A stretch of 64,000 bases of DNA from Glacieibacterium arshaanense (GTDB lineage: Bacteria; Pseudomonadota; Alphaproteobacteria; Sphingomonadales; Sphingomonadaceae). The translations under genes and the position numbers were made by a program. How positions within the stretch are numbered: position 1 is the stretch's first letter; every line of letters starts with the position of its first letter. Shown one piece after another: positions 36,554 through 45,659 of this stretch. The DNA lies in contig NZ_SIHO01000002.1 of NCBI RefSeq assembly GCF_004681125.1, positions 248,001-312,000 on the forward strand. Direction: 5' to 3'. Under the pieces are notes generated by a model, which saw only the letters and a program-made list of their open reading frames with translations, searched no databases and had not been told where the DNA came from.

Positions 36554-37956
36554 CGACACGGCGGGCCGTATTGACGGGTGCGGCGGTTGTCGGTGTCGGC
36601 GCGGTCGCCGCCGGTGTCGGCATCAACCATGCGCTGCAGGAAAAGGCCGGGCCGCCGCCACCGCCCGCGACCGACGCACAGGGTCATATGGTCTGGCGCA
36701 ACTGGTCGGGGAACCAGCACAGTTATCCGGCGACGCGCGCCGCGCCCGCCGACGAAGTCGAACTCGCCGCGCTGCTGGCCTCGGCACCCGCGCCGATCCG
36801 CGCGGTGGGTGCCGGGCACAGCTTTACCGCGCTGGTGCCGACCGACGGCACGCTGCTGACGCTCGACCGCATGACCGGGCTGGTCGGCCATGACGCCGCC
36901 GCGGTGACCGCCGAAGTCCGCGCTGGCACGCGGCTGGGGGAGTTGGGCGCCAGCCTCGCCGCCATCGGCCAGGAAATGCCCAACCTGCCCGACATCAACA
37001 AGCAGACGCTGGCCGGTGCGATTGCTACCGGCACGCATGGCACAGGCCACGGGCTGACGGCGATCCACGGCAAGCTGCTCGACCTGACGCTGATGACCGC
37101 CGACGGCGTGCCGCTGACGCTGAGCCGCGACAAGCAGCCCGAGCTGTTCGACGCGGCGCGCGTCAACCTCGGCGCGTTCGGCATCGTCACGCGGATGACG
37201 CTGGCGAACAAGCCGCTGACGCGCGTCAAGAAAAGCGTCACCATGATCGACGCCGACAAGTTGATGGCGGACTGGCCGACGCTTCGCACCGCGCACCGCA
37301 ACGCCGAATTCTACCTGATCCCGTTCACCGGGCGCGGCATATTGATTACCCACGACGAGACCAGCGAGCCAGTCAAGCCGCGCGGGGTCGACCACGATGA
37401 CGAAGGCGTCAAGCAGCTGCGCCAGGCACGCGATCTGCTCGGCTGGTCGCCATGGCTGCGGCGCAAGCTGCTGTCGGGGCTGACGGCGGATGCGCCGCCC
37501 GAAATCGCCGTCGATGAAGGCTGGAAGCTGCTGTCGAATGTGCGCGGCGTGCCGTTCAACGAGATGGAATATCACCTGCCGCTCGACGCGCAGATCGATG
37601 CGCTGCGCGAAGTCATCACTACCATCGAAACACGCCGGCCCGACGTGTTCTTCCCGATCGAAGCGCGCATCATCGCCCGCGATGACGCGATGCTGTCGCC
37701 ATTCTACCAGCGCGAAAGCGGCTCGATCGCGGTGCACGCCTGGTACAAGGACGATTATGCGTTCCTGTTCGAACTGATCGAGCCGATCCTGCGCAAGCAC
37801 GGTGGCCGGCCGCACTGGGGCAAGCTCAACTCATTGGGCGCGGCGGACTTCCGCCAGCTCTACCCGCGCTTCGATGACGCCGCGAAACTGCGCGCCGCGC
37901 TCGATCCGCAGGGGCGGCTGCTCAACCCGTATCTACGCAAGGTGTTCGGTGTCTGA
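36550..37956 (+). CDS. FAD-dependent aldonolactone-type oxidoreductase (D-arabinono-1,4-lactone oxidase family)
   Basis: This 468-residue VAO-fold flavoprotein has a twin-arginine-like N-terminus ([20 protein letters not shown]), suggesting export folded with FAD. The FAD domain has IRAVGAGHSF with His90, the position of covalent flavin attachment in gulonolactone/arabinonolactone oxidases, then LAGAIATGTHGTG and LGAFGIVTRM. The C-terminal HWGKLNSL is the family signature. With a cytochrome c gene immediately upstream, it may work as a dehydrogenase passing electrons to that cytochrome. The start overlaps the cytochrome stop; the next gene starts 8 bases before its end. Confidence 0.9.
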   Translation: MTTRRAVLTGAAVVGVGAVAAGVGINHALQEKAGPPPPPATDAQGHMVWRNWSGNQHSYPATRAAPADEVELAALLASAPAPIRAVGAGHSFTALVPTDGTLLTLDRMTGLVGHDAAAVTAEVRAGTRLGELGASLAAIGQEMPNLPDINKQTLAGAIATGTHGTGHGLTAIHGKLLDLTLMTADGVPLTLSRDKQPELFDAARVNLGAFGIVTRMTLANKPLTRVKKSVTMIDADKLMADWPTLRTAHRNAEFYLIPFTGRGILITHDETSEPVKPRGVDHDDEGVKQLRQARDLLGWSPWLRRKLLSGLTADAPPEIAVDEGWKLLSNVRGVPFNEMEYHLPLDAQIDALREVITTIETRRPDVFFPIEARIIARDDAMLSPFYQRESGSIAVHAWYKDDYAFLFELIEPILRKHGGRPHWGKLNSLGAADFRQLYPRFDDAAKLRAALDPQGRLLNPYLRKVFGV

Positions 37957-39229
37957 ACCAGCAAAACCGGAGAAAAAGGGATGGGCGCGACGCAGCGTGT
38001 TGATTGGCGGCGGGGTGGCGGCGACGGCGGCCGTCGGCGTCGCGGTGGCCAATCGCATGGCTGAGCCTGCACCTATCGATAGCGGCTATTTCGATGGCCT
38101 TTCCGCAGCGTTGAAGCGCGCCGGCGTCGGCGCGCCGGTGCTGGTCATCGACCGCGCCCGGCTCAACGCCAACATCGCGGCGGTCAAGGCCAAGCTCGCG
38201 GGCAGCGGGCTGGGCACGCGCGTCGTGGTCAAGTCGCTGCCGAGCCACGACCTGATCGAAGCCGTCGCCCAAGGTAGCGGCACCAACCGCTACATGGTGT
38301 TCAACACGCCGATGCTGGCTGAGATCGCCGCGAAAACTCCGCAGGCCGATGTGCTGATGGGCAAGCCGCTGACCGCGGTCGCTGCGGCGGAATATTACCG
38401 CAGCAGCCGGCTGAATCCGCAGTGGCTGATCGATACGCCGACGCGCCTCAAGCAATATGCGGCGCTGACCGCGGCGGCGGGCGTGCCGCTGCGCGCCAAC
38501 CTCGAAATCGATGTCGGGCTGCATCGTGGCGGGTTTGGCGACGCGGCGAGGCTGGCGGAGGTGCTCGACCTCGCCGCGACCTTGCCGAACGTCGAAGTCA
38601 CCGGGCTGATGGGCTATGACCCGCACATCGCCAAGGTTCCCGACCGCAGCCGTGCGTTCGCGCGGATGCTCAAGGCGTATCGCGACGCGCAGGGCGTGCT
38701 CGAGGCCAAGCGCCCCGGTGACCCCGCACGTTTCACCTACAACAGCGCCGGCAGCCCGACCTATGCGCTGCACGCGTCCGAAACCGCGGCGAACGAAGTG
38801 TCGATTGGCTCGGCGTTCGTCAAACCCACCGATTTCGACCTCGACACGCTGGCGCACCATGTGCCCGCCGCGTTCATCGCGACGCCGGTGCTCAAGGCGC
38901 TCGACCGCGTCCAGGTGCCGAGCCTCGAAAAGCTGACCGGGCTGTTCGCGCTGTTCGACCCGGGCGTGCAACAGGCGTTTTTCATCCACGGCGGGCACTG
39001 GCTGGCGAAGCCCGACTATCCCGCCGGGCTCGACTATTCGAAGCTCTACGGCCGCTCGTCGAACCAGGAACTGCTCACCGCGAGTAACAAGGTCCACCTC
39101 GCCCCCGACGATTTCGTCTACCTGCGCCCGACGCAGAGCGAAGCGGTGCTGCTGCAGTTCGGCGACCTGCTGGTCTACGACAACGGCGAGATCACCGAGC
39201 GCTGGCCGACGTTCCAGATATCGGCTTGA
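37949..39229 (+). CDS. DSD1-family PLP-dependent enzyme with Tat-like signal
   Basis: This 426-residue fold-III PLP protein is related to D-serine dehydratase and D-threonine aldolase (alanine racemase-type barrel). The PLP-binding lysine is expected at Lys95 in TRVVVKSLPSHD. LEIDVGLHRGGF, TGLMGYDPHIAKV and FTYNSAGSPTY follow the family plan, and the C-terminal domain includes VHLAPDDFVYLRPTQSEAV. Residues 10-40 contain KGWARRSVLIGGGVAATAAV, a twin-arginine-type signal, which is unusual for a PLP enzyme and implies export with cofactor. The GTG start at 37949 lies inside the flavoprotein gene. Confidence 0.85.
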   Translation: MSEPAKPEKKGWARRSVLIGGGVAATAAVGVAVANRMAEPAPIDSGYFDGLSAALKRAGVGAPVLVIDRARLNANIAAVKAKLAGSGLGTRVVVKSLPSHDLIEAVAQGSGTNRYMVFNTPMLAEIAAKTPQADVLMGKPLTAVAAAEYYRSSRLNPQWLIDTPTRLKQYAALTAAAGVPLRANLEIDVGLHRGGFGDAARLAEVLDLAATLPNVEVTGLMGYDPHIAKVPDRSRAFARMLKAYRDAQGVLEAKRPGDPARFTYNSAGSPTYALHASETAANEVSIGSAFVKPTDFDLDTLAHHVPAAFIATPVLKALDRVQVPSLEKLTGLFALFDPGVQQAFFIHGGHWLAKPDYPAGLDYSKLYGRSSNQELLTASNKVHLAPDDFVYLRPTQSEAVLLQFGDLLVYDNGEITERWPTFQISA

Positions 39230-39230
39230 A

Positions 39231-39321
39231 GGGCCTCCGGCGGGCAGGGGCTAGCCCCTGCACCCGACATTCTGGCGCGCTTCAAATGGGTGCAGGCGTC
39301 AGGCCTGCCCGCCGGAGGCCC
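39231..39321. repeat. Bipartite palindrome C (REP-like) at convergent gene ends
   Basis: The outer arms GGGCCTCCGGCGGGCAGG (from 39231) and CCTGCCCGCCGGAGGCCC (to 39321) are reverse complements. The inner parts differ, CAGGGGCTAGCCCCTG on the left and GCAGGC-GTCAG-GCCTGC on the right, yet each still folds on itself. This is compensatory change that keeps the two arm hairpins. Confidence 0.9.
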
Positions 39322-39327
39322 TTTCTC

Positions 39328-40125
39328 TCAGGCCCTGGGCGGCATCGGCACAAAACCCGACGTGCGCCGCACATAATCCTCATAGCCGGGGCGCGAGCGG
39401 CGCAGCTTGCCTTCGGTGGTCGGCACGCCGCTCCATTTGGTCAGCAGATAAGTGAGCAGCACCGGCCCGGGCAGCGCCCACAGGCCGGGCATGGTCTCTG
39501 CGGCGATCAGGAACAGGCCCCACCAGGTGCAGGCGTCGCCGAAATAGTTGGGGTGGCGGGTGTAGCGCCACAGGCCCTTGTCCATGACCTTGCCCTTGTT
39601 GGCGGGGTTGGCCTTGAACGCCGTCAGCTGCGCGTCGCCGATGGTTTCGAACAGGATGCCGATGACGGCGAGTGCGGCGCCAAGCCAGCCGAGCGCGCCG
39701 ATGGCGAGTGGCTCGGCGCTGACCTGGCCGAGCTGGACAGGCAGGCAGACGATCCACAGCAGCGGCGCCTGCAGCGCGAACACCATGATGAACGATGCCT
39801 TGGCGAAGCCCCAGCCGCGCTGGCTTTCGGCTTTGCTCATCATCTTGACGTAGCGCGGGTCGGCGCCGTGCTTAGTGACCCGCCACAGCAGATAGCCGCC
39901 CAGCCGCAGGCCCCAGGCCGTGCACAGCCCGACGAGCAGCAGGCGGCGCGGTGTGGTTTCGCCGAGCTGGAACAGCGTCGTCCACGCCAGCAGCACCATG
40001 CCGAACGCCCAGAAAGCATCGACATGGCTCGGGTCGCGGCGCATGATGCCGACCAGCCACAGCACCACGAACAGCGCGAAGGCGACGGCAAAGTTGGTCA
40101 ATAGCAGCGATGCGATTCCGGTCAT
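39328..40125 (-). CDS. DUF1295/steroid 5-alpha-reductase-like membrane protein
   Basis: This 265-residue polytopic protein has six or seven hydrophobic segments. The C-terminal motif region (GLWRYTRHPNYFGDACTWWG then LLTKWSGVPTTEGKLRR) is typical of DUF1295 and related isoprenylcysteine methyltransferase/steroid reductase membrane enzymes. SHVDAFWAFGMV at the N-terminus also fits. The reaction is unknown; a membrane methyltransferase or reductase acting on a lipophilic substrate is the family-based guess. The ATG at 40123-40125 follows GGGGGAG. Confidence 0.85.
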   Translation of the reverse strand: MTGIASLLLTNFAVAFALFVVLWLVGIMRRDPSHVDAFWAFGMVLLAWTTLFQLGETTPRRLLLVGLCTAWGLRLGGYLLWRVTKHGADPRYVKMMSKAESQRGWGFAKASFIMVFALQAPLLWIVCLPVQLGQVSAEPLAIGALGWLGAALAVIGILFETIGDAQLTAFKANPANKGKVMDKGLWRYTRHPNYFGDACTWWGLFLIAAETMPGLWALPGPVLLTYLLTKWSGVPTTEGKLRRSRPGYEDYVRRTSGFVPMPPRA

Positions 40126-40233
40126 CAATCAGTCTCCCCCTGCGGCGCGTGGAGCCCTGACAAGCGGCCCGCGTCCTTGCATCGCAATGACATACCTTAT
40201 CCGGCGCGCCCGGCAAACCGAAAGGCCCCAGAC

Positions 40234-40818
40234 ATGAAACCAGTCGCATTTTTCCACGCTGCCGCACTGTTTGCCGGCATCGCTCTGGCGTTGTCACCGG
40301 CGTTGGCCGCGCCCGATGCCGCCGCGCTGGTTGGCGGGCTGGGTGGCCGCTGGACGGGGACGCTGAGCTACCGCGACTACACCAGCAACGCGCAGGAGAA
40401 GCTGCCGATGGTCAGCGAAGTCGTCGCGCTGCCCGACGGCGCAACGGTGATCAGCATCAACCGATTTGCCGATGGCCCGAAGACCGGCATCGTCACCATC
40501 ACCGATGTTTCGCTGTTCGATGCTGCGACCGCGAACGTCACCACCGCGTCATTCCGTCGCGGCAAGCCGGTATCGAGCGAGACTTCGGCAGCGCAGATTG
40601 CGCGCTATGACGACGGGCTGCACTGGTCGATTGTCTATACCCGCGACGGCACCGACAATGACCAGCCGGCGCTGATCCGCGTCACGCAGACGCGCGACGG
40701 CAACACGCTGACGACGCGCAGCGAGGTTCAGCCGAAGACACCGCAGGCGGTGTGGACGCTGCGCAGCGGCACCGACCTGGTCCGCGACGGCGCAGCGGTG
40801 CCGGAGAAGAAGCGTTAA
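40234..40818 (+). CDS. Secreted protein of unknown function
   Basis: This 194-residue protein has a signal peptide (KPVAFFHAAALFAGIALALS then PALA). The mature domain is beta-rich and lipocalin-like in feel: LGGRWTGTLSYRDYTSN at the start, then alternating strands with MVSEVVALPDGATVISIN, HWSIVYTRDG and LTTRSEVQPKTP. I do not recognise a specific family. It is divergent from the DUF1295 gene with 108 bases between. Confidence 0.75.
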   Translation: MKPVAFFHAAALFAGIALALSPALAAPDAAALVGGLGGRWTGTLSYRDYTSNAQEKLPMVSEVVALPDGATVISINRFADGPKTGIVTITDVSLFDAATANVTTASFRRGKPVSSETSAAQIARYDDGLHWSIVYTRDGTDNDQPALIRVTQTRDGNTLTTRSEVQPKTPQAVWTLRSGTDLVRDGAAVPEKKR

Positions 40819-40976
40819 CCCGCAACGCACCAAATTTAAAATATTGGCGTGTTGTCAGCCAATTGCCGGTGTTTTCATTCATCAAAACTTCACAAGTTTC
40901 GGGCATTGGCGATCTATCGCGCTCGCTAACGGGGTCAGATTGGCGCCGCGATATGAAATGTTGATCGAGGCCCCCC

Positions 40977-41144
40977 ATGCGATTTTCGCTGCTCTGCTTC
41001 ATTGCGCTCGCTGCGCTGCTGCTCCTCTGGTTCAATCCCGGGGTGTCGCTGCTCGGCGTGCCGGCGTGGTTGCCGTTGCTGCTGTGCGTGGTGGTTGTCG
41101 CATTGGTGCGCCGCCGTTTGCCGCCACCGGGGGTGAGTCACTAG
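40977..41144 (+). CDS. Small two-helix membrane protein (55 residues)
   Basis: A 56-codon frame from the ATG at 40977 to the TAG at 41142-41144 encodes a protein with two hydrophobic stretches (RFSLLCFIALAALLLLWF, then GVPAWLPLLLCVVVVALV). They are separated by a Pro-Gly turn and followed by RRR and a short polar tail. GAGG lies 7 bases before the ATG. No family is recognised. The upstream 158 bases are AT-richer than the surroundings, as in a promoter. Such small proteins are easily missed, but the frame could also be chance. Confidence 0.5.
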   Translation: MRFSLLCFIALAALLLLWFNPGVSLLGVPAWLPLLLCVVVVALVRRRLPPPGVSH

Positions 41145-41313
41145 CCGCAACGGCGTCGTCTACTGGGGCCGGAATTTGGTGCGACGCAGCACGGGCGTGA
41201 CATTTTCGCGTCGGCTTTGTGACGGTAAATGAAAAATTCATGTGCAGTCGGGCCTTTGCTGTGCGAGGGGCATGCGACGCCTTTGAAAATTCCGGAATAG
41301 ACAAAGCCCTGCA

Positions 41314-42519
41314 ATGAATTCGAAGACGAGAAGCTTCCTGTCGCAAACGCGAATTGCGCTGTGTGGCACGCTGCTGCTGGCGCTGGCGGCGTGCGGGCGC
41401 GATGACGCCGCGAACAAGCCCAAGCCGCCGATGATGGTGTCGGCCGAAACCGCGCAGCTCGCCGATTATGTGCCGCGGCTGACGGTGCTCGGCACGGTGA
41501 CGCCGCTGCAATCGGTGGCGGTGCGGTCGCGTGTCGATGGCCAGATTACCGCGGTGCTGTTCAAGGAAGGCAGCAATGTCCGTGCCGGCCAGCCGCTGTT
41601 CCGGCTCGATGACCGTGCGCAGCGTGCCAGTGTTGCGCAGGCGCGTGCGGCGCTCGCCAGTGCCAATGCTGCCGCTGTGCAGGCCGAGGCCGATTACAAG
41701 CGCGCCCAGGCGCTGGTCAAATCCGGGTTTATTTCAGGTGCCACCATCGATCAGAAGCGTGCGGCAGCGGAAAGCGCGCGCGCAGGCATTGGTGGCGCGC
41801 GCGGCGCTTTGTCGGCGGCCGAAACCGGGTTGTCGTACCTCAGCATCAACGCCCCCGTGTCGGGCCGCACCGGCGAAATCGGCTTCAAGCTCGGTGCGAC
41901 GGTCAAGGCCAATGACACCGCGCCGCTGGTGACGATCAACCAGCTGTCGCCGATTACCGTGCGCTTTGCCGTGCCGCCCGACCGTATCCAGGCGCTGCGC
42001 GACCGCTATGCTGCGGGCGCTGTCGCGGTCAGCGCGCATGGCCGCGGCACCGCTGGCACCGAAGAAGGCCAGACCGGTGGCGTCGTCGCCAACGGCAAGC
42101 TGGTGTTCCTCGACAACAACGTCGATCCGCTCAATGGCTCGATTGCTGCCAAGGCCGAATTCGTCAACGCCAACGACGAGCTGTGGCCCGGCGCGCTGGT
42201 CGAACTTGACGTGCCGCTGGCGCTGCCGACGCGACTGATCCGCCTGCCCGAATCGGCGATCCAGAACGGCCAGGACTTCAGCTATGTCTGGACCATCGGC
42301 GCCGACAGCAAGGCGGTGCTGACCAAGGTTACCATCGCCGGCCGCAACGACGGCTATGCCTATATCGCTTCGGGGCTGCAGCCCGGCGCGCAAGTCGTCA
42401 CCGACGCGCTCGCCAAGCTCAAGGCCGGCGGCAAGGTCAAGACGCGGGCCGGAAAACAGACGGGTGGCAAGCCCGGCGAAGGCAAGTCCGGCGACGCCAA
42501 GCAGCAGCGGCCGGCGTGA
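41314..42519 (+). CDS. RND efflux periplasmic adaptor (MdtA-like), system 1
   Basis: This 401-residue membrane-fusion protein is a lipoprotein: the signal ends in LLLALAAC with Cys27. The order is beta-barrel and lipoyl half (VRSRVDGQITAVLFKEGSNV, GQPLFRLD), alpha-hairpin (residues about 105-175), second lipoyl half (LSINAPVSGRTGEIGFK), then barrel, and a Lys/Gly-rich tail of about 25 residues. It links the inner-membrane pump to an outer-membrane channel. No good ribosome site precedes the ATG, so translation could be leaderless or weak. It overlaps the pump gene (GTGA). Confidence 0.93.
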   Translation: MNSKTRSFLSQTRIALCGTLLLALAACGRDDAANKPKPPMMVSAETAQLADYVPRLTVLGTVTPLQSVAVRSRVDGQITAVLFKEGSNVRAGQPLFRLDDRAQRASVAQARAALASANAAAVQAEADYKRAQALVKSGFISGATIDQKRAAAESARAGIGGARGALSAAETGLSYLSINAPVSGRTGEIGFKLGATVKANDTAPLVTINQLSPITVRFAVPPDRIQALRDRYAAGAVAVSAHGRGTAGTEEGQTGGVVANGKLVFLDNNVDPLNGSIAAKAEFVNANDELWPGALVELDVPLALPTRLIRLPESAIQNGQDFSYVWTIGADSKAVLTKVTIAGRNDGYAYIASGLQPGAQVVTDALAKLKAGGKVKTRAGKQTGGKPGEGKSGDAKQQRPA

Positions 42520-45500
42520 ACTTCGTGCGCGCCGCGGTCGAGCGTCCTATCGCCACGGTCCTGCTGACCATCGCGATCGTGCTCGCCGGGCTGTTCGCCT
42601 ATCGCCAGCTGCCGGTTGCGGCGCTGCCGCAGGTCGATTTCCCGACGATCCAGATCCAGGCCAATCTGCCCGGCGCCAATCCGTCGACGATGGCGAGTGC
42701 GGTGGCGACGCCGATCGAGCGCCAGCTGACCAGCATCGCCGGCATCGAGCAGATCACTTCGGTCAGCTCGACGGGCAACACGCAGGTGACGGTGCAGTTC
42801 AACCTCAACCGCAATATCGATGCGGCGGCGCTCGACGTGCAGACCGCGCTGTCGGCGGTCGCACGCCGGTTGCCGCAGGAAATGCCGTCGCCGCCGAGCT
42901 TTGAAAAAACCAACCCCGCCGACCAGTCGGTACTAATTCTGGCGCTGCGCGACCCGACGCGCTCGCTGTCCGACCTGCAGACGATTGCCGATACGACGAT
43001 CATCCCGCGCATTTCGACACTGCCGGGGATTTCGCGCGTCGAGGTGTATGGCGCGCGCAAATATGCGGTGCGCATCCAGTTCGATCCGCAGGCGCTCGCG
43101 GTGCGCGGGTTGACGCCCGAAGACATCCGCACCGCGATTTCGGCGGCGAACAGCAATTCGGCGGTCGGCGTGATCGCCGAGGGGCCGCGCAGCTATATCC
43201 TTGACGCCACCGGCACGATGAAGCGCGCCAGCGACTTCGCCAACGTCATCATCGGCTACAAGAACGGCTTGCCGATCCGCGTTTCGGATGTCGCGACAAG
43301 CCTCGATTCGATCGAGAATCTGCGCGGCGGCACCAAGTTCAACGGCGAAACCTCGATCACCTTCGGCATCAAGCGCCAGCCCGGCTCGAACGTCGTGGCG
43401 CTGGTCGACAGCGTCGTCGCGCTACTGCCAAGCATCCGCGAGGGGCTGCCGCCGAACACCGAGCTCGACGTGCTCGTCGACCGTTCGCAGTCGATCCGTC
43501 ATTCGGTGCATGATGCGCAGATGACGCTGATCGGCACCGCGCTGCTGGTCATCCTTGTCATCTATCTGGCGCTCGGCGATGCGCGCGCGACGCTGATTCC
43601 GGCGGTGGTGTTGCCGGTCGCGGCCATCGGCACCTTCGCCGGCATGTATGCGCTGGGGTTCAGCCTCGACAACCTCAGCCTGCTGGCGCTGACCTTGGCG
43701 ACGGGGTTTGTGGTCGATGACGCCATCGTCGTGCTCGAAAACATCGTGCGGCGTGTCGAAAAGGGCGAGCGGCCACGGCCAGCAGCGATTGCCGGCACCA
43801 ACGAAATCGCCTTCACCGTCGTGTCGATCTCGGTGAGCCTTGTCGCGGTGTTCATCCCGCTGCTGTTCATGAGCGGCATTGTCGGGCGCTTGTTCCGCGA
43901 ATTCGCGCTGGTGCTGACGATTGCCATCGGCGTGTCGGCTATCGTCTCGCTGACCTTGACGCCGATGATGGCTGCACGGCTGCTCAAGAACGGCCACGAA
44001 AAGCCGGGGCGCGTCGCGCGCTGGTCGACGCGGATGTTCGACCGTGCCGGCCGTGCCTATGCGCGCGCGCTCGATTCGACGCTGCGCCACCGCAAGGCGG
44101 TGCTGATCTTCACCGCCACCTCGCTCGCCGTGGCGATCTGGGGCTTTACCGCCATTCCCAAGGGCTTTTTCCCGACCGAAGATACCGGCGTGATGTTCGT
44201 CGGCACCGAAGTCGCGCCCGATGCGTCCTATTCGACGCTGCTCGCCAAGCAGGACAAGATTGCCAAGATCCTGCTCGACGATCCGGCGATCATCCGCGTC
44301 AATTCGATTGTCTTCGGCGGCAATTCGGGGCGTCTGTTCGCGCAGATGTCACCGCGGTCCGAACGCGACAGCGCGGATGTCGTGCAGGCGCGGCTGCGCA
44401 AGAAGCTCAACAGCATTCCGGGCATTTCGGCGTTCCCCAATATCCCGCAGAACCTGACGCTGGGCGGGCGTTCGAGCCCGAGCAACTTCCAGTACACGCT
44501 GGCGTCGGTCGATCAGGAGGCGCTGTACAAGCTGGCGCCGCTGTTCGAAGCGGCGCTGCGCGCGACACCGGGGTTCGAGGACGTGACTTCCGACTTCCAG
44601 CGCGGGGCGCGGCAGGCGCGTGTCGAAATCGACCGCGATGCTGCCAGCCGCCTCGGCGTGCCGGTGCAGGCGATCCGCGACACACTGTATTCGAGTTTCG
44701 GCACGCGGCAGATTTCGACGATCTACACCGATGTCGACAGCTATGAAGTCATCCTCGAGATCGACCCCAAGCTGCAGATGACCCCTGACACCATCGCCGC
44801 GCTGTACGTGCGCGGCAACACCGGCGCCGTCGTGCCGATGTCGGCGGTGACACGCACCGTCATCGAAGGCGTGCCGCTGTCGGTCAGTCACCAAAGCCAG
44901 TTGCCCGCCGTCACCATCGGCTTCAACCTGTCGAAAGGCGTGCCGCTGAGCGCCGCGCAGACCAAGATTGAAGCTGCGCTCGCCGACCTGCAGGCGCCGT
45001 CGACGATTTCGGGGTCGTTCCAGGGCAATGCGCAGGCGTTCGAGGAATCAAACAAGGGCATGGGCTGGCTGTTCCTCGCCGCCGTGCTGGTCATCTACAT
45101 CGTGCTCGGCGTGCTCTACGAAAGCTTCATCCACCCGATCACGATTTTGTCGGGGTTGCCCGCAGCGGGTATCGGTGCGCTGCTGGCGCTATGGGTGTTC
45201 AATATGCCGCTCGATGTCATCGGCATCATCGGCGTCGTGCTGCTCATAGGCATCGTCAAGAAGAACGCCATCATGATGATCGACTTCGCTCTGAGCGGCA
45301 TGCGTGACAATGACTGGTCGCCCGAAAAGGCGATCCGCGAAGCCTGCCGCCAGCGTTTCCGGCCGATCATGATGACGACGGCTGCCGCGATCGCCGGCGC
45401 GCTGCCACTGGCGCTCGGGCTGGGGGCAGGCGCCGAACTGCGCCAGCCGCTGGGTGTCGCGGTGCTCGGCGGGTTGCTGTTCAGCCAGTTCCTGACGCTG

Positions 45501-45596
45501 TTCATCACGCCGGTGATGTTCCTCGCGCTCGAAGGCATTGCGCAACGCCGCCGCGCCTGGGCTTTGGCGCGCCGCGAAAAGGTTTTCGCCGAGTAA
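42516..45596 (+). CDS. RND efflux transporter permease (AcrB/MdtB-like), system 1
   Basis: This 1026-residue proton-driven multidrug pump has the standard 12-helix RND layout. It starts MNFVRAAVERPIATVLL, has VDFPTIQIQANLPGA in the porter domain, VVDDAIVVLENIVRRVEKGE with the paired Asp residues of TM4, and GIVKKNAIMMIDFA with the TM10 Lys. The GTG start overlaps the adaptor stop. The outer-membrane factor is not encoded nearby. The substrate is unknown. Confidence 0.95.
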   Translation: MNFVRAAVERPIATVLLTIAIVLAGLFAYRQLPVAALPQVDFPTIQIQANLPGANPSTMASAVATPIERQLTSIAGIEQITSVSSTGNTQVTVQFNLNRNIDAAALDVQTALSAVARRLPQEMPSPPSFEKTNPADQSVLILALRDPTRSLSDLQTIADTTIIPRISTLPGISRVEVYGARKYAVRIQFDPQALAVRGLTPEDIRTAISAANSNSAVGVIAEGPRSYILDATGTMKRASDFANVIIGYKNGLPIRVSDVATSLDSIENLRGGTKFNGETSITFGIKRQPGSNVVALVDSVVALLPSIREGLPPNTELDVLVDRSQSIRHSVHDAQMTLIGTALLVILVIYLALGDARATLIPAVVLPVAAIGTFAGMYALGFSLDNLSLLALTLATGFVVDDAIVVLENIVRRVEKGERPRPAAIAGTNEIAFTVVSISVSLVAVFIPLLFMSGIVGRLFREFALVLTIAIGVSAIVSLTLTPMMAARLLKNGHEKPGRVARWSTRMFDRAGRAYARALDSTLRHRKAVLIFTATSLAVAIWGFTAIPKGFFPTEDTGVMFVGTEVAPDASYSTLLAKQDKIAKILLDDPAIIRVNSIVFGGNSGRLFAQMSPRSERDSADVVQARLRKKLNSIPGISAFPNIPQNLTLGGRSSPSNFQYTLASVDQEALYKLAPLFEAALRATPGFEDVTSDFQRGARQARVEIDRDAASRLGVPVQAIRDTLYSSFGTRQISTIYTDVDSYEVILEIDPKLQMTPDTIAALYVRGNTGAVVPMSAVTRTVIEGVPLSVSHQSQLPAVTIGFNLSKGVPLSAAQTKIEAALADLQAPSTISGSFQGNAQAFEESNKGMGWLFLAAVLVIYIVLGVLYESFIHPITILSGLPAAGIGALLALWVFNMPLDVIGIIGVVLLIGIVKKNAIMMIDFALSGMRDNDWSPEKAIREACRQRFRPIMMTTAAAIAGALPLALGLGAGAELRQPLGVAVLGGLLFSQFLTLFITPVMFLALEGIAQRRRAWALARREKVFAE

Positions 45597-45659
45597 ACGC
45601 CATTCATCGTGCCGCAAGCGGTGCGGGCGCAGTCTTCGCTGGCCACTGGAGGGCTTGGA

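Noticed and set aside
36547-37815. 422-codon minus-strand frame
   Set aside because: It is antisense to the FAD lactone-oxidase-type gene, which has clear family motifs and tight operon coupling.
40843-40863. ATTGGC/GCCAAT inverted repeat after the secreted protein gene at 40234
   Set aside because: The arms are only 6 bases with a 9-base spacer and no T-run, so terminator function is not supported.
41229-41241. ATGAA-AAA-TTCAT dyad upstream of RND system 1
   Set aside because: It is short and AT-rich with no matching promoter element; too likely to occur by chance to call an operator.
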